The notes: generated by a model from the letters alone, not told the origin. A DNA stretch of 64,000 bases from Streptomyces sp. ML-6 (GCF_030116705.1 NZ_JAOTIK010000001.1:3068001-3132000), one strand, 5' to 3'. Positions 42,709 to 52,159 are shown, numbered from the stretch's first letter. Translations and numbers: made by a program.

Positions 42709-43869
42709 ATGCCTGTAATGACGGCTCGCAGCCGCACCGAGAAGCACCGCGCGTCGACCCCGCTGGAACTCTTCTTCGACCTGTGCTTCGTCGTCGCCGT
42801 GGCCCAGGCGGGCGGGCGCCTGGTCCACGCCGTCGCCGAGGGCCACGCCCTCACCGGGATCGGCGGCTACGCGGCTGTTTTCTTCGCCATCTGGTGGGCC
42901 TGGGTCAACTTCAGCTGGTTCGCCTCGGCCTACGACACCGACGACCCGCTGTACCGGGTCGTCACGCTCGTCCAGATCACCGGTGTGCTCGTCCTCGCCG
43001 CCGGGGTGCCGCGCGCCTTCGACGCGAACGACTGGACGGTCGTCGTCATCGGCTACGTGGTGATGCGGCTCGCGCTGACCAGCCAGTGGCTGCGCGCCGC
43101 GTACTGCACCCGGGACTCGGAGCGACGCGTGGCGCTGCGGTACGCCGTCGGGATCATGGTGGTGCAGGTGGGCTGGATCGCCATGCTGGCGCTGCCCGAC
43201 GACGCCTCGCTCGGGGTCCGTGTCGGTGTCTTCGTCGTACTGGTGCTCGCGGAGACGGCCGTTCCGCTGATCGCCGAGCGCGACCGTTCGACGAGCTGGC
43301 ACCCCCACCACATCGGTGAGCGGTACGGCCTGTTCACGATCATCGTGCTGGGCGAGACGATCGCGGCGGCCACGGTCGCGGTCCAGGAGGCCCTGGACGA
43401 GCACGACGCGCTCGGCGAGCTGCTGCCGATCGCCGCGGGCGGGCTGCTGATCGTCTTCTCCGCCTGGTGGATCTACTTCGCCGTGCCGATCCATGCCTAT
43501 CTGCGCGGCAGCAGGGAAGCGTTCGTCTGGGGATACGGGCACTACCTGATCTTCGGTTCCGCGGCCGCCATCGGTGCGGGCATCGAGGTCACGGTGGAGG
43601 AGGCCGTGGGCAAGGCCCATGTCCCGACCGAGGTGGCCGCCGCCGCGGTGACCGTGCCCTCCGCACTCTTCATGCTGACGGTGTGGGCACTGCACGCGCG
43701 CCATTTCAAGCGCGACCTCGCGGAGCAACTGCCCCTTCCCGTGGCCGCGCTGGCCATCCTGGCCTGTACGTTCGTCGGATCCTGGGCGGTCTTCGTGGCC
43801 GGCCTGGTGGCGGCGGCGACCGTGGCCGCGAGCGTGCTGCTCTCACGGCGGCCCGAAGTGGCCGGGTGA
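42709..43869 (+). CDS. Low-temperature-requirement A (LtrA) family membrane protein
   Basis: 386 aa; ATG at 42709 or 42718, neither with a clear ribosome site. About ten hydrophobic segments. Family signature near the start: TPLELFFDLCFVVAVAQAGG, then FFAIWWAWVNFSWFASAYDT, and later HIGERYGLFTIIVLGETIAA. LtrA was named in Listeria for growth in the cold; its activity is still unclear. It is divergent from the molybdo-oxidoreductase operon with 125 bp between starts. Confidence 0.9.
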   Translation: MPVMTARSRTEKHRASTPLELFFDLCFVVAVAQAGGRLVHAVAEGHALTGIGGYAAVFFAIWWAWVNFSWFASAYDTDDPLYRVVTLVQITGVLVLAAGVPRAFDANDWTVVVIGYVVMRLALTSQWLRAAYCTRDSERRVALRYAVGIMVVQVGWIAMLALPDDASLGVRVGVFVVLVLAETAVPLIAERDRSTSWHPHHIGERYGLFTIIVLGETIAAATVAVQEALDEHDALGELLPIAAGGLLIVFSAWWIYFAVPIHAYLRGSREAFVWGYGHYLIFGSAAAIGAGIEVTVEEAVGKAHVPTEVAAAAVTVPSALFMLTVWALHARHFKRDLAEQLPLPVAALAILACTFVGSWAVFVAGLVAAATVAASVLLSRRPEVAG

Positions 43870-43922
43870 ACCCGGGGAGGGGGAAGAGGCGGGGCGCGCG
43901 GGAAGCACGGGCCACGGAACAC

Positions 43923-43957
43923 GAGGCACAAGGCACGAGGCACGAGGCACGAGGCAT
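43923..43957. repeat. 7-bp tandem repeat (5 copies)
   Basis: GAGGCAC, AAGGCAC, GAGGCAC, GAGGCAC, GAGGCAT in direct succession, 40 bp before the start of the P1 peptidase gene. Non-coding and probably within its promoter or leader. Confidence 0.8.
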
Positions 43958-43996
43958 AGTGCACACGACAAGCGTGGGGAGCGTGAGGAGCACGCC

Positions 43997-45319
43997 ATGA
44001 CGGAAGAACCGCCGAGTCCGGCCCCGAACCCGGAGCCGTCCCTGAAGTCGTACCTGAAGTCGGACCCGACCTCGCCCCCGGCCCCGGAGCCGTCCCCCGG
44101 ACCGGGGCTGATGAGGTCCCCCGGGGCGCCGGCCGACGCCATCGGTCCCCTCGACGCCCTGACCGATGTCGCGGGGCTGCGCGTCGGCCACGCGCAGGTG
44201 GCGGGCGAGGGGGCGCTGAGCGGCACCACGGTCGTCCTCGCCCCCGAGGGCGGCGCGGTCGCGGCCGTGGACGTACGCGGCGGCGGCCCCGGCACCCGGG
44301 AGACGGACGCGCTCGATCCGCGCAACCTGGTGCAGCGCGTCGATGCCGTCGTCCTGACGGGCGGCAGCGCGTACGGCCTGGACGCGGCGTCCGGCGTGAT
44401 GGCCTGGCTGGAGGAGCGGGGGCGCGGGGTGCGGGTCGGCCCCGACCCGTCGCAGGTGGTGCCGGTGGTCCCGGCCGCCTGCGTCTTCGACCTGGGGCGG
44501 GGCGGCGACTGGCGGGCCCGCCCGGACGCCTCGACGGGCCGCGCGGCGGTGGAGGACGCGGCGGGCACGGAGCCGGGGGCGCCGGTCGCCCAGGGGAACG
44601 TCGGCGCGGGGACGGGCGCGCTCGCCGGGCGGCTCAAGGGGGGCGTGGGCACGGCGAGCGTGCGGCTGCCGTCCGGCATCACGGTGGGCGTCCTGGCCGT
44701 GGTGAACGCGGCGGGTTCGGTGCTCGATCCGCGTACCGGGGTGCTGTACGGGGAGTACGGCGCGGCCGAACCACCGGCGTACCCGGCACCCGAGGTCCAC
44801 CGCGCGGCGCAACGGCGCCTCACCGGCACCCAGGACCCGGAAGCGGGGCCTCCGCTCAACACCACGCTCGCCGTGGTCGCCACGGACGCCGACCTCACCC
44901 GGGCCCAGGCCCAGAAGCTCGCGGGCACGGCGCACGACGGGCTGGCGCGCGCCGTCCGTCCCGTGCACCTGCTCACCGACGGGGACACGGTCTTCGCCCT
45001 GGCCACCGGCGCCCGGCGGCTGGACCCGCAGAACCCGATCGCGCTCAACGAACTGCTGGTGGCAGGCGCGGACGCGCTCACCCGCGCCATCGTGAAGGCC
45101 GTCCGCGCGGCCCGGACCGTCAACGGCGGCCCCGGCGGGGGAAGTCACCTCTCGTACAGCGACCTCTACCGCGCACACGTACGCCCCTCGGAACCAACAG
45201 AACCACAGGGCTCGCAAGACCCCCAGGCCCCACCGGAACCACGGAACTCGCCGGAATCACAGAATCCGCCGGAGCGGCCGGAACATGATCATCCGATTCC
45301 CGACTCGCCCACGGGGTAG
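43997..45319 (+). CDS. P1-family (DmpA/NylC-like) self-processing aminopeptidase
   Basis: 440 aa, ATG at 43997 behind GAGGAG. The first 45 residues are Pro/Ser-rich. The core has LTDVAGLRVGHAQV, GGGPGTRETDALDP and VVLTGGSAYGLDAASGVMAW. The predicted autocleavage site is in AGPPLNTTLAVVATDAD, where Thr after Asn becomes the new N-terminal nucleophile. The last ~60 residues are low-complexity Pro/Glu/Gln/Ser. Family members release N-terminal L- or D-amino acids or cleave nylon oligomers; the substrate is unknown. It stands alone. Confidence 0.9.
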   Translation: MTEEPPSPAPNPEPSLKSYLKSDPTSPPAPEPSPGPGLMRSPGAPADAIGPLDALTDVAGLRVGHAQVAGEGALSGTTVVLAPEGGAVAAVDVRGGGPGTRETDALDPRNLVQRVDAVVLTGGSAYGLDAASGVMAWLEERGRGVRVGPDPSQVVPVVPAACVFDLGRGGDWRARPDASTGRAAVEDAAGTEPGAPVAQGNVGAGTGALAGRLKGGVGTASVRLPSGITVGVLAVVNAAGSVLDPRTGVLYGEYGAAEPPAYPAPEVHRAAQRRLTGTQDPEAGPPLNTTLAVVATDADLTRAQAQKLAGTAHDGLARAVRPVHLLTDGDTVFALATGARRLDPQNPIALNELLVAGADALTRAIVKAVRAARTVNGGPGGGSHLSYSDLYRAHVRPSEPTEPQGSQDPQAPPEPRNSPESQNPPERPEHDHPIPDSPTG

Positions 45320-45452
45320 GGAAGTTCGGACGAAGCGGCAGGAACCATCCGCGTGCGCCATACGTTTTCATGAACCCGGTCACAATGTCGGCGTCAGGGA
45401 CTACGTTAAGCACGCAGCAAGTAACACGCGGCAACGGCCTGGAGACAGCACC

Positions 45453-46226
45453 TTGAGCGATCCGTACGAGACAACCGAGCAGCATCTCGACCGACTCATG
45501 CGACGGGCACTCAACTCTTTCGACCTGCCCGACAGCACGGTCGAGAGACTCGGTACCGCGCTCGCCCACAGCAGTTCCCTGCACTCCTCGCACCACAGTT
45601 CCGTCCTGCACCGTGAGATTCACCGGCATGCGTATCTGCTGTCCGACGGCACCGCCCTCACTCTGTGGGAGCTGATGCACAGCGGTCCGCGGGGCGCGGC
45701 GGGCCTCCACCCCGGGCCCGCGCCGTACGAGCTGGGCCACCACGAGCTGTACGACGACGAGGCCGACGTCCGACTCGCCGCCGCCCGGCTGTCCGGCAGC
45801 TTCGGCGAGGCCCCGATGTTCGGGGACGAGGGCTCACCGACCGACTTGGAGGTGCTCACGTTCCTGATGACGGCTCCCCCGGCCCCGTTGCCCCGCACAT
45901 ACGCCCCGGACAACTCCGCCGACCACGCCCGCCGTGTCCTGCGCCGCGCGGAGAACAGCGACATGCCGGGCGAGGAGACCGCCAGGCTGCTGCGCGCCGC
46001 CTTCGCCCACCACATCACCCAGGTCTTCGGACGGCAGTACCGGGTCGACGGGCGAAACGCCGGCTTCACCCTGTACGAACACGCCTTCCTGCTGCTCGAC
46101 GGCAGCGAGACGAGCCTGTGGGAGGTCGAGCACACGGCCACGCCCGACGGCCGCCACATGTGCGAGGTGTACGGCGACGAGGCCGCCGCGCGCGGGGCGA
46201 TGGAGAACCGTACGCGCATCGGCTGA
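45453..46226 (+). CDS. DUF6227-family conserved Streptomyces protein
   Basis: 257 aa from TTG 45453 (LSDPYETTEQHLDRLMRRAL) with GGAG 8 nt upstream; the longer frame overlaps the previous gene. The sequence has two similar halves: LHREIHRHAYLLSDGTALTL with WELMHSG, and YRVDGRNAGFTLYEHAFLLL with SLWEVEHTATPDGRHMCEVY. That suggests an internal duplication of an alpha/beta unit. I recall this family only from Streptomyces, with no known function. A 17-bp-stem terminator follows. Confidence 0.85.
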   Translation: MSDPYETTEQHLDRLMRRALNSFDLPDSTVERLGTALAHSSSLHSSHHSSVLHREIHRHAYLLSDGTALTLWELMHSGPRGAAGLHPGPAPYELGHHELYDDEADVRLAAARLSGSFGEAPMFGDEGSPTDLEVLTFLMTAPPAPLPRTYAPDNSADHARRVLRRAENSDMPGEETARLLRAAFAHHITQVFGRQYRVDGRNAGFTLYEHAFLLLDGSETSLWEVEHTATPDGRHMCEVYGDEAAARGAMENRTRIG

Positions 46227-46282
46227 CCCGGAGCCCGGCTCACGCGCCCCTGGTCACCGCCCTCGGCCACTCCCGCGCGAAC

Positions 46283-46324
46283 GCGCAGGTGCCCGCACCT
46301 GGAGGACGGTGCGGGCACCTGCGC
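46283..46324. terminator. Strong bidirectional hairpin between convergent genes
   Basis: Arms 46283-46299 and 46308-46324 form a perfect 17-bp stem with an 8-nt loop. It lies 57 bp after the DUF6227 stop and before the convergent MFS exporter. Confidence 0.88.
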
Positions 46325-46349
46325 GCTTTCCCGGCGAGGCCCGGGGCTC

Positions 46350-46506
46350 GTACGGCTAAGGAGTTCGTACGGCTAAGGAGTTCGTACGGCTAAGGAGTTC
46401 GTACGGCTAGGAGTCCATACGGCTAAGGAGTTCGTACGGCTAGGAGTCCATACGGCTGGGACTCGTACACGGCTAGGGATTCATACAGCTAGGGACTCGT
46501 ACGGCT
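46350..46506. repeat. 17-bp degenerate tandem repeat (about nine copies)
   Basis: GTACGGCTAAGGAGTTC occurs three times exactly (46350-46400), then as 15-18-bp variants such as GTACGGCTAGGAGTCC and ATACGGCTAAGGAGTTC up to the stop of the MFS gene. Two variants alternate in the middle (46401-46449), indicating duplication of a two-unit block. Non-coding. Confidence 0.88.
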
Positions 46507-48104
46507 CAGGGCGTCAGCGCGGGCTCCTTGGAGAGCCCCGGACCATCCGCCGCCGTGTCCGCCGCGGCCCCCGCCGCCTCCGTCACGTCCGCCGTGTCCG
46601 TCGCGGCGTCCGCGCCGTCGCCGCCCTCCATGTGCTGTCGCGGCCGTGCGGGCAGCGCGAACATCACGAGGAAGATCACCGCGAGCACCCCGGCCACCCA
46701 CCACAGCGAGTCCCGGAACGCCTCCCCGAACGCCGGTCCCACCTGCTGCGGCTTCAACCCGTCCCCGATCGCGCCGAAGAAGACGACCGAGACCAGCCCG
46801 AGTCCGAGCGCGTTGCCCATCTGCTGCACGGTGTTGATCAGCCCGGACGCCGAACCGGAGTGCTCCTTCGGCACCTCGGACAGCACCGCGTCCGTCAGCG
46901 GCGCCACGATCAGCCCCATGCCGCCCCCCATGACGACCAGCGGCAGCACCATCTGCCAGGACGTGATGTCCATGCCGTACCGGTCGGACTCCCAGATGTA
47001 GATCAGCAGCCCGGCGATCATCAGCAGCGCGCCCGTCTGGAGCACCTTCCGGCCGAAGCGGGGCACCAGCTTCTGTACGGAGATCCCGGCGGCGAACGAC
47101 ACGGCGACCGAGAACGGCACACCGGTCACACCGGCCCGCAGCTCGCTCCAGCCGAGCCCCATCTGCATGTAGAGCGTCCAGACCAGGAAGAAGATGCCGA
47201 GCCCGATGCCGAAGGTCAGCTGCACGGCGATGCCCGCGGCGAAGCTCTTGACCTGGAACAGCGACAGCTCGACCAGCGGCGAACCGTCCTTCCGCGCCTT
47301 CGCCCGCTCGAACACCACGAGCGCCAGGAACACCAGCAGGCTGCCGGCCATCGACGCGTACCCCCACAGCGGCCAGCCCAGCTCGCGTCCACGGGTCAGC
47401 GGGTAGATCAGCATCAGCATGCCCAGGGTCACCAGGGCGACGCCGATCAGGTCGAGCCGGAGCGCCTTCGGGGCCTTGGACTCCGTGATGAACTTCCGGC
47501 CCAGGATCAGGCCCGCGATGCCGACCGGCAGGTTGATCAGGAAGATCGGCCGCCATTCGAGGCCGGCGATGTTCCACTCGGTGAGCAGCGCCCCCAGCAG
47601 CGGTCCCGAGACGGCGCCGAGCCCGACGATCGCGCCGAAGAGCCCGAAGACCTTGCCCCGCTCGTGCGCCGGGAACGTGGCGTGCACGATCGACAGCACC
47701 TGCGGGACCATCAGTGCGGCGGTGCCGCCCTGAAGGAGGCGGGAGGCGACCAGCATTTCCGGGCTCGCCGCGAAGCCGCAGAGGGCGGAGGCCACGGTGA
47801 AGCCGCCGATCCCGATGAGGAAGACCTTCTTGCGGCCGTATATGTCGCCCAGCCGGCCGCCGGTGATCAGCCCGGCCGCGAAGGCCAGGGCGTACCCGGC
47901 GGTGATCCACTGGATCGAGCTGAACGAGGCGCCGGTGTCCTCCCGGATGCTCGGGATGGCGATGTTGACGATCGTGACGTCGACCAGGTCCATGAAGGCC
48001 GCGGTCATCACGATGGCGAGCGCGAACCAGCGTCGCCGGTCCGACGGTGCCGAGGGCCCCACGGGCCCGGATGCCGCGGACGGCAGAGATGTGGAGGAAG
48101 TCAT
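46506..48104 (-). CDS. DHA2-type MFS multidrug exporter (EmrB/QacA family)
   Basis: 532 aa, ATG at 48104. Fourteen-helix layout with the DHA2 motifs DVTIVNIAIPSIREDTGASF, SSIQWITAGYALAFAAGLIT, GGRLGDIYGRKKVF (motif A) and FGLFGAIVGLGAVSGPLLGA (motif C). The C-terminus is an Ala/Asp/Thr/Gly tail. A proton-driven drug exporter. It is divergent from the WYL-domain regulator at 48291, with an inverted repeat beside its start codon, so control by that regulator is likely. Confidence 0.93.
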   Translation of the reverse strand: MTSSTSLPSAASGPVGPSAPSDRRRWFALAIVMTAAFMDLVDVTIVNIAIPSIREDTGASFSSIQWITAGYALAFAAGLITGGRLGDIYGRKKVFLIGIGGFTVASALCGFAASPEMLVASRLLQGGTAALMVPQVLSIVHATFPAHERGKVFGLFGAIVGLGAVSGPLLGALLTEWNIAGLEWRPIFLINLPVGIAGLILGRKFITESKAPKALRLDLIGVALVTLGMLMLIYPLTRGRELGWPLWGYASMAGSLLVFLALVVFERAKARKDGSPLVELSLFQVKSFAAGIAVQLTFGIGLGIFFLVWTLYMQMGLGWSELRAGVTGVPFSVAVSFAAGISVQKLVPRFGRKVLQTGALLMIAGLLIYIWESDRYGMDITSWQMVLPLVVMGGGMGLIVAPLTDAVLSEVPKEHSGSASGLINTVQQMGNALGLGLVSVVFFGAIGDGLKPQQVGPAFGEAFRDSLWWVAGVLAVIFLVMFALPARPRQHMEGGDGADAATDTADVTEAAGAAADTAADGPGLSKEPALTP

Positions 48105-48119
48105 GGGAAGAAACTAGAG

Positions 48120-48150
48120 GTCCATTAGGACAGTTTGCGACCCAATGGAC
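48120..48150. promoter_or_regulatory. Inverted repeat in the MFS/WYL divergent region, candidate operator
   Basis: GTCCATT (48120-48126) and AATGGAC (48144-48150) are perfect arms 17 bp apart. The left arm also forms a short palindrome GTCC-ATTA-GGAC (48120-48131). The site starts 16 bp upstream of the MFS ATG, where binding would block its promoter. Confidence 0.55.
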
Positions 48151-48290
48151 GAGCATCCTGACAGGACCACAGCACCGCCACCACCACAGCACCGCCACCA
48201 CCACAGGACCGCCGACGTCCCCCCGAAACCCCAAGACCCCCAAGACCGCCGAAACCCCAAGATCCCCGAGACCGGCAGAAGGCTGAGCCC

Positions 48291-49253
48291 ATGACCGACA
48301 CCCCGGCACGACTGCTGAACCTGTTGTCGCTTCTCCAGACGCCCCGCGAGTGGCCGGGCAGCGAACTCGCCGAACGGCTCGAAGTCAGCCCGCGCACCAT
48401 CCGCCGCGACATCGACCGGCTCCGGGACCTCGGGTACCCGGTCGAGGCCACGCGCGGATCGGTCGGCGGCTACCGGCTGGTCGCGGGCACCGCCATGCCG
48501 CCGCTGCTCCTCGACGACGAGGAGGCGGTGGCCATCGCAGTGGGGCTGCGGGCGGGCGCCGGGCATGCCATCGAGGGGGTGGACGAGGCGTCCGTACGGG
48601 CCCTGGCCAAGCTGGAGCAGGTGCTGCCGTCCCGGCTGCGGCACCGGGTCTCCACCCTGCAGAACGCGACGATGCCGCTGACCCGCGGCGACGGTTCGAC
48701 CATCGACCCCCGGACGCTGACCGTGATGGCGTCGGCGGTCACCGGCCGGGAGCGGCTGCGGTTCGCGTACCGGGCGGGCGACGGCACCGAAACGAAGCGG
48801 GAGGTCGAGCCGTACCGGCTGGTGAGCACGGGATGGCGCTGGTACCTCGTCGCGTACGACCTGGGGCGTTCGGACTGGCGCACGTTCCGGGTCGACCGGG
48901 TGAGCGAACCGTTCGCGACCGGGGCCCGGTTCGCGCCGCGCGAGCTGCCCACGGGGGACGCGGCGGAGTTCCTCGCCGATTCCATCGCCCGGGGCCGACC
49001 GGAACTGGAGGTCGACGTGAGCTTCGCGGCACCGGCGGAATTCGTGTCCGCGCGGCTGCCGGCCGCGATCGGCCCGCTGGAGCCGACCGACGGGAACAGC
49101 TGCCGACTGCGGGCCACGCTGGCGGACTCGATGGAGTGGCTGGCGCTCCGACTGGCGCTGGTGGACTGCGAGTTCACCGTGCACGAGCCGCCGCAACTGG
49201 TGGACTACCTGGACGAGCTGGGCGCCCGCCTGAGCCGCGCGGCAGCCCGATGA
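48291..49253 (+). CDS. YafY-type HTH/WYL-domain transcriptional regulator
   Basis: 320 aa, ATG at 48291 behind GAAGG. N-terminal HTH_11 (RLLNLLSLLQTPREWPGSEL, AERLEVSPRTIRRDIDRL). Central WYL domain with the family motif variant VSTGWRWYLVAYDLGRSDWR and FRVDRVSEPF, and a C-terminal WCX-like domain. WYL proteins sense ligands or nucleic acid, and this subtype usually controls an adjacent gene, here the divergent exporter. Confidence 0.93.
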   Translation: MTDTPARLLNLLSLLQTPREWPGSELAERLEVSPRTIRRDIDRLRDLGYPVEATRGSVGGYRLVAGTAMPPLLLDDEEAVAIAVGLRAGAGHAIEGVDEASVRALAKLEQVLPSRLRHRVSTLQNATMPLTRGDGSTIDPRTLTVMASAVTGRERLRFAYRAGDGTETKREVEPYRLVSTGWRWYLVAYDLGRSDWRTFRVDRVSEPFATGARFAPRELPTGDAAEFLADSIARGRPELEVDVSFAAPAEFVSARLPAAIGPLEPTDGNSCRLRATLADSMEWLALRLALVDCEFTVHEPPQLVDYLDELGARLSRAAAR

Positions 49254-49494
49254 CGCCTCCGGGGCACGGACACGGGCACGGACGCAAGTGCAGGCACGGC
49301 TCAGGCACGGACGCAGACGCAGACGCAGGCACGGACGCGAAGAGACAGACGTAAGCCATGAGCCACGAAGAAACACGGGCGCGAAAAACACCAGCGCAAA
49401 GAAATGAGCCCCGGCGCCAGGGGGGGTGGGCGCCGGGACTCAGCTTCAGGGGGTCACGCGAAGTGACCCATTTCGGAGGTTACTGGACCAAGGC
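49254..49494. other. Convergent intergenic gap
   Basis: 241 bp with GGCACGGACGCA-type imperfect repeats at 49260-49350. No gene. A GGCGCCAGG/CGCCGGG pairing near 49410-49440 may serve as terminator for the sigma-factor gene. Confidence 0.4.
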
Positions 49495-50493
49495 TCACGC
49501 CGCAGCGTCAAAACCCGTGTCGTGAGCCATTCGCTTCAATTCGAGCAGCGCGTGCTTCTCGATCTGGCGGATCCGCTCCCGGGTCAGCCCGTGCTGCTTG
49601 CCCACCTCGGTGAGGGTCCGCTCGCGGCCGTCCTCGATGCCGTACCGCATGCGGATGATCGACGCGGTGCGGTTGTCGAGCTTGCCGATCAGGTCCTCCA
49701 GCTCCTCGCTGCGCAGCAGCGTCAGCACCGACTGCTCGGGCGACACCGCGGAGGTGTCCTCCAGCAGGTCACCGAACTGCGTCTCGCCCTCGTCGTCCAC
49801 GGACATGTTGAGGCTGACCGGGTCGCGGGCCCAGTCCAGGACGTCGCTCACGCGCTCCGGCGTGGAGTCCAGCTCAGCGGCTATCTCCGTGTGCTCCGGC
49901 TCGCGTCCGTGCTCACGGTTGAACTCGCGCTGCACCCGGCGTATCCGGCCGAGCTCCTCCACCAGGTGGACGGGGAGCCGGATCGTGCGGGACTGGTCGG
50001 CTATGGAACGGGTGATGGCCTGACGGATCCACCACGTCGCGTACGTGGAGAACTTGAAGCCCTTGGCGTAGTCGAACTTCTCGACCGCGCGCACCAGGCC
50101 GGCGTTGCCCTCCTGGATCAGGTCGAGCAGGGGGAGCCCGGCCCGCGGGTAGCGGCGGGCGACGGCAACGACGAGCCTGAGGTTGGATCGGATGAATATG
50201 TCCTTGGCGCGCTCGCCCTCGGCGACCAGCGCCTCCAGCTCCTCGCGCGTGGCTCCACCGGCTTCGCTGTCCACCTCGCCGTCGAGGATCTGCCGGGCGT
50301 AGACGCCCGCCTCGACGGCCTGCGACAGCTCGACCTCCTTCGCGGCGTCGAGCAGCGGCGTACGCGCGATCTCGTCCAGGTACATGCCGACCAGGTCGCG
50401 ATCGGCGATCTCTCCGCCCGCGGCGCGAACACTGCTCGCCCGGTTGGTCCCACCGGTGCCGGACGAACGACGGGCGACGGCACGGGTTGCCAT
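49495..50493 (-). CDS. hrdD: HrdD-type principal-like RNA polymerase sigma factor
   Basis: 332 aa, ATG at 50493 behind AAGGGAGC. Region 1.2: DRDLVGMYLDEIARTPLLDA. Region 2: LVVAVARRYPRAGLPLLDLI, GFKFSTYATWWIRQAITRSI. Region 3: RTIRLPVHLVEELGRIRRVQ. Region 4 HTH: LTEVGKQHGLTRERIRQIEK. No long region 1.1 as in HrdB. N-terminus (MATRAVARRSSGTGG) and C-terminus (MAHDTGFDAAA) match my memory of S. coelicolor HrdD, a non-essential group 2 sigma factor. HrdA or HrdC remain less likely options. Confidence 0.88.
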   Translation of the reverse strand: MATRAVARRSSGTGGTNRASSVRAAGGEIADRDLVGMYLDEIARTPLLDAAKEVELSQAVEAGVYARQILDGEVDSEAGGATREELEALVAEGERAKDIFIRSNLRLVVAVARRYPRAGLPLLDLIQEGNAGLVRAVEKFDYAKGFKFSTYATWWIRQAITRSIADQSRTIRLPVHLVEELGRIRRVQREFNREHGREPEHTEIAAELDSTPERVSDVLDWARDPVSLNMSVDDEGETQFGDLLEDTSAVSPEQSVLTLLRSEELEDLIGKLDNRTASIIRMRYGIEDGRERTLTEVGKQHGLTRERIRQIEKHALLELKRMAHDTGFDAAA

Positions 50494-51046
50494 GCGTGCT
50501 CCCTTGCTGAGTAGGTCGCGACACCCTTCCGGGTGCCCTGCATCCGATGGAAACAACGACTGGAATCCGGACAGAATTCCCACGCGCGGCACTCATTTTC
50601 GTGATCATGCAGTACCCTGTGCCGCCGCAAGGGCGCGCTAGGGTCGAGACGCCGGGCAGAAGCGCAGGTCAGGCCGGGCATCAGGGGCGATTCGGTGACG
50701 CTCATGGACATCCACGGCCATTACGTGCGTGAGACCGCACTCACATCCATTGCCCCCTCCTCCACCCGAACGGCGGCGGCCGCGATTGCGTTCCCACCCC
50801 GAAGACGACCGGCGCCTCGTTCGGGTTGCTCGGGATGTCCGGCTTGTCGACCCCGACCCGTACCCGCTCCGCTCCGCTCCGCTCCACGCCCCGGCCTGCA
50901 TCTCGACCTGCACCTCGGCCCGCTCCCCGCCTCCCTGCTTCGGGCCGCGGCTCGGACCTCGGGCCTCGGACCTAGGACCCATTGACCGGCCCCGATGGGT
51001 CCGCGGTCCGTTACGCCGGGTGATCCCCGTACATAGCGTCCCCCGT
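50494..51046. other. 553-bp divergent region upstream of hrdD
   Basis: It separates hrdD from the questin-oxidase-like gene. I see no protein-like frame. It should hold the hrdD promoter(s) close to 50494-50640 and the other gene's promoter near 51030, where CATAGCGT resembles a -10 region. Short CTCCGCTCCG repeats occur at about 50868-50885. Confidence 0.5.
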
Positions 51047-52159
51047 ATGGACGACACGACGAGCGCGAGCACCAGCATGGCCCCGGCGCCGGCCGGTACG
51101 AGCGCCCCGACCGGCACGACCGCCCCGACCGGCACGACCGCCCCGACCGACGACACCACCGGCACGCTCGACGAGGCACTGGAGCGCCTTCACGCCTCGG
51201 GCCCCGAGCGGAACGGCTGGCTGAGCAACCACGCCCCCATGGCCGTCGAGGCGCTGGTCCGGCACGGGCAGGCACCGACCGTCCACCGCTGGCTCGACCA
51301 TTACGGCCAGAAGCTGGAGGACATGCCGGACCCCTCCTCCCGGGTGACCGCGGCGAACTGGCGCGAGGCCCTGGGCGACCCGCGCCGGATCGCGGACTGG
51401 ACGGAGTACTTCGGGCGCGAGACCGCCGAGCGCCCCTGGCGGGACGTCCTCGCCGAGTGGTGGCCCCGGCTGCTCCCCGGCATCGCGGCGGGCGCCACGC
51501 ACCCCGTGATCCGGGTCGGTCACTCCGTACGCACCCTGCTCGTCGGCGAGGCGACCGCGCCCCGTGTCGCCGAACTCGCCCACGGCCTCGGTTACTGGGC
51601 CGCCCGTCATCAGCCGTTGCCCGCCCTGACGCCGCTGGCACCCGCGCCGGACGCCGCCGCCGCGCTGGAGGCCGTCCCTCCGGTGCCCGAGCAGAGCGGC
51701 GGCATCCGGGACCGGCTGGCGCAGCTCACCGCGTTCCCGGTGTGGCCGCGACGGTCCCCCGACGACCCGGACGAGGCCCGGACCCGGCTGGAGGAGCTGG
51801 TGCGGGCCGCGACCCACCGCTTCGCCACGCACGGACACGGCGAACCGATCATGCTGGTGCACGCCGCGACCGCGCCCAATGCCGTCCTGCGCACCCTGCC
51901 CGCACTCCCCCGCGCGCTGTGGGCGCCGAGCCTGGAGGCCGCATGGGCGGCGAGCGCCGCGGTCACCGCCGCGTACGGCCCGGCCGAGGCCGCCCCGTAC
52001 GAACCGGCGGACGCCTCCGCCGACGAGCTGTTCGCACGGGCGGCGGCGCACGGCGACGACCACACCATCAAGTTCACCGACACCGCGCTGGACGTCGGGG
52101 ACGCGACGGCCCTCGCCGCCGCACTCCGCTCGATCGAACTCAACCCGCCGGCGCTGTGA
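51047..52159 (+). CDS. Questin-oxidase-like (DUF4243) protein
   Basis: 370 aa, ATG at 51047 without a visible ribosome site (possibly leaderless). The first ~40 residues are a Thr/Ala/Pro repeat (GTTAPTGTTAPT). The core shows RNGWLSNHAPMAVEALVRHG, VHRWLDHYGQKLEDMP, ATHPVIRVGHSVRTL and IMLVHAATAPNAVLRTLPAL, with conserved His spaced as in questin-oxidase-family proteins. Fungal members oxidise anthraquinones; bacterial members are uncharacterised. Confidence 0.82.
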   Translation: MDDTTSASTSMAPAPAGTSAPTGTTAPTGTTAPTDDTTGTLDEALERLHASGPERNGWLSNHAPMAVEALVRHGQAPTVHRWLDHYGQKLEDMPDPSSRVTAANWREALGDPRRIADWTEYFGRETAERPWRDVLAEWWPRLLPGIAAGATHPVIRVGHSVRTLLVGEATAPRVAELAHGLGYWAARHQPLPALTPLAPAPDAAAALEAVPPVPEQSGGIRDRLAQLTAFPVWPRRSPDDPDEARTRLEELVRAATHRFATHGHGEPIMLVHAATAPNAVLRTLPALPRALWAPSLEAAWAASAAVTAAYGPAEAAPYEPADASADELFARAAAHGDDHTIKFTDTALDVGDATALAAALRSIELNPPAL

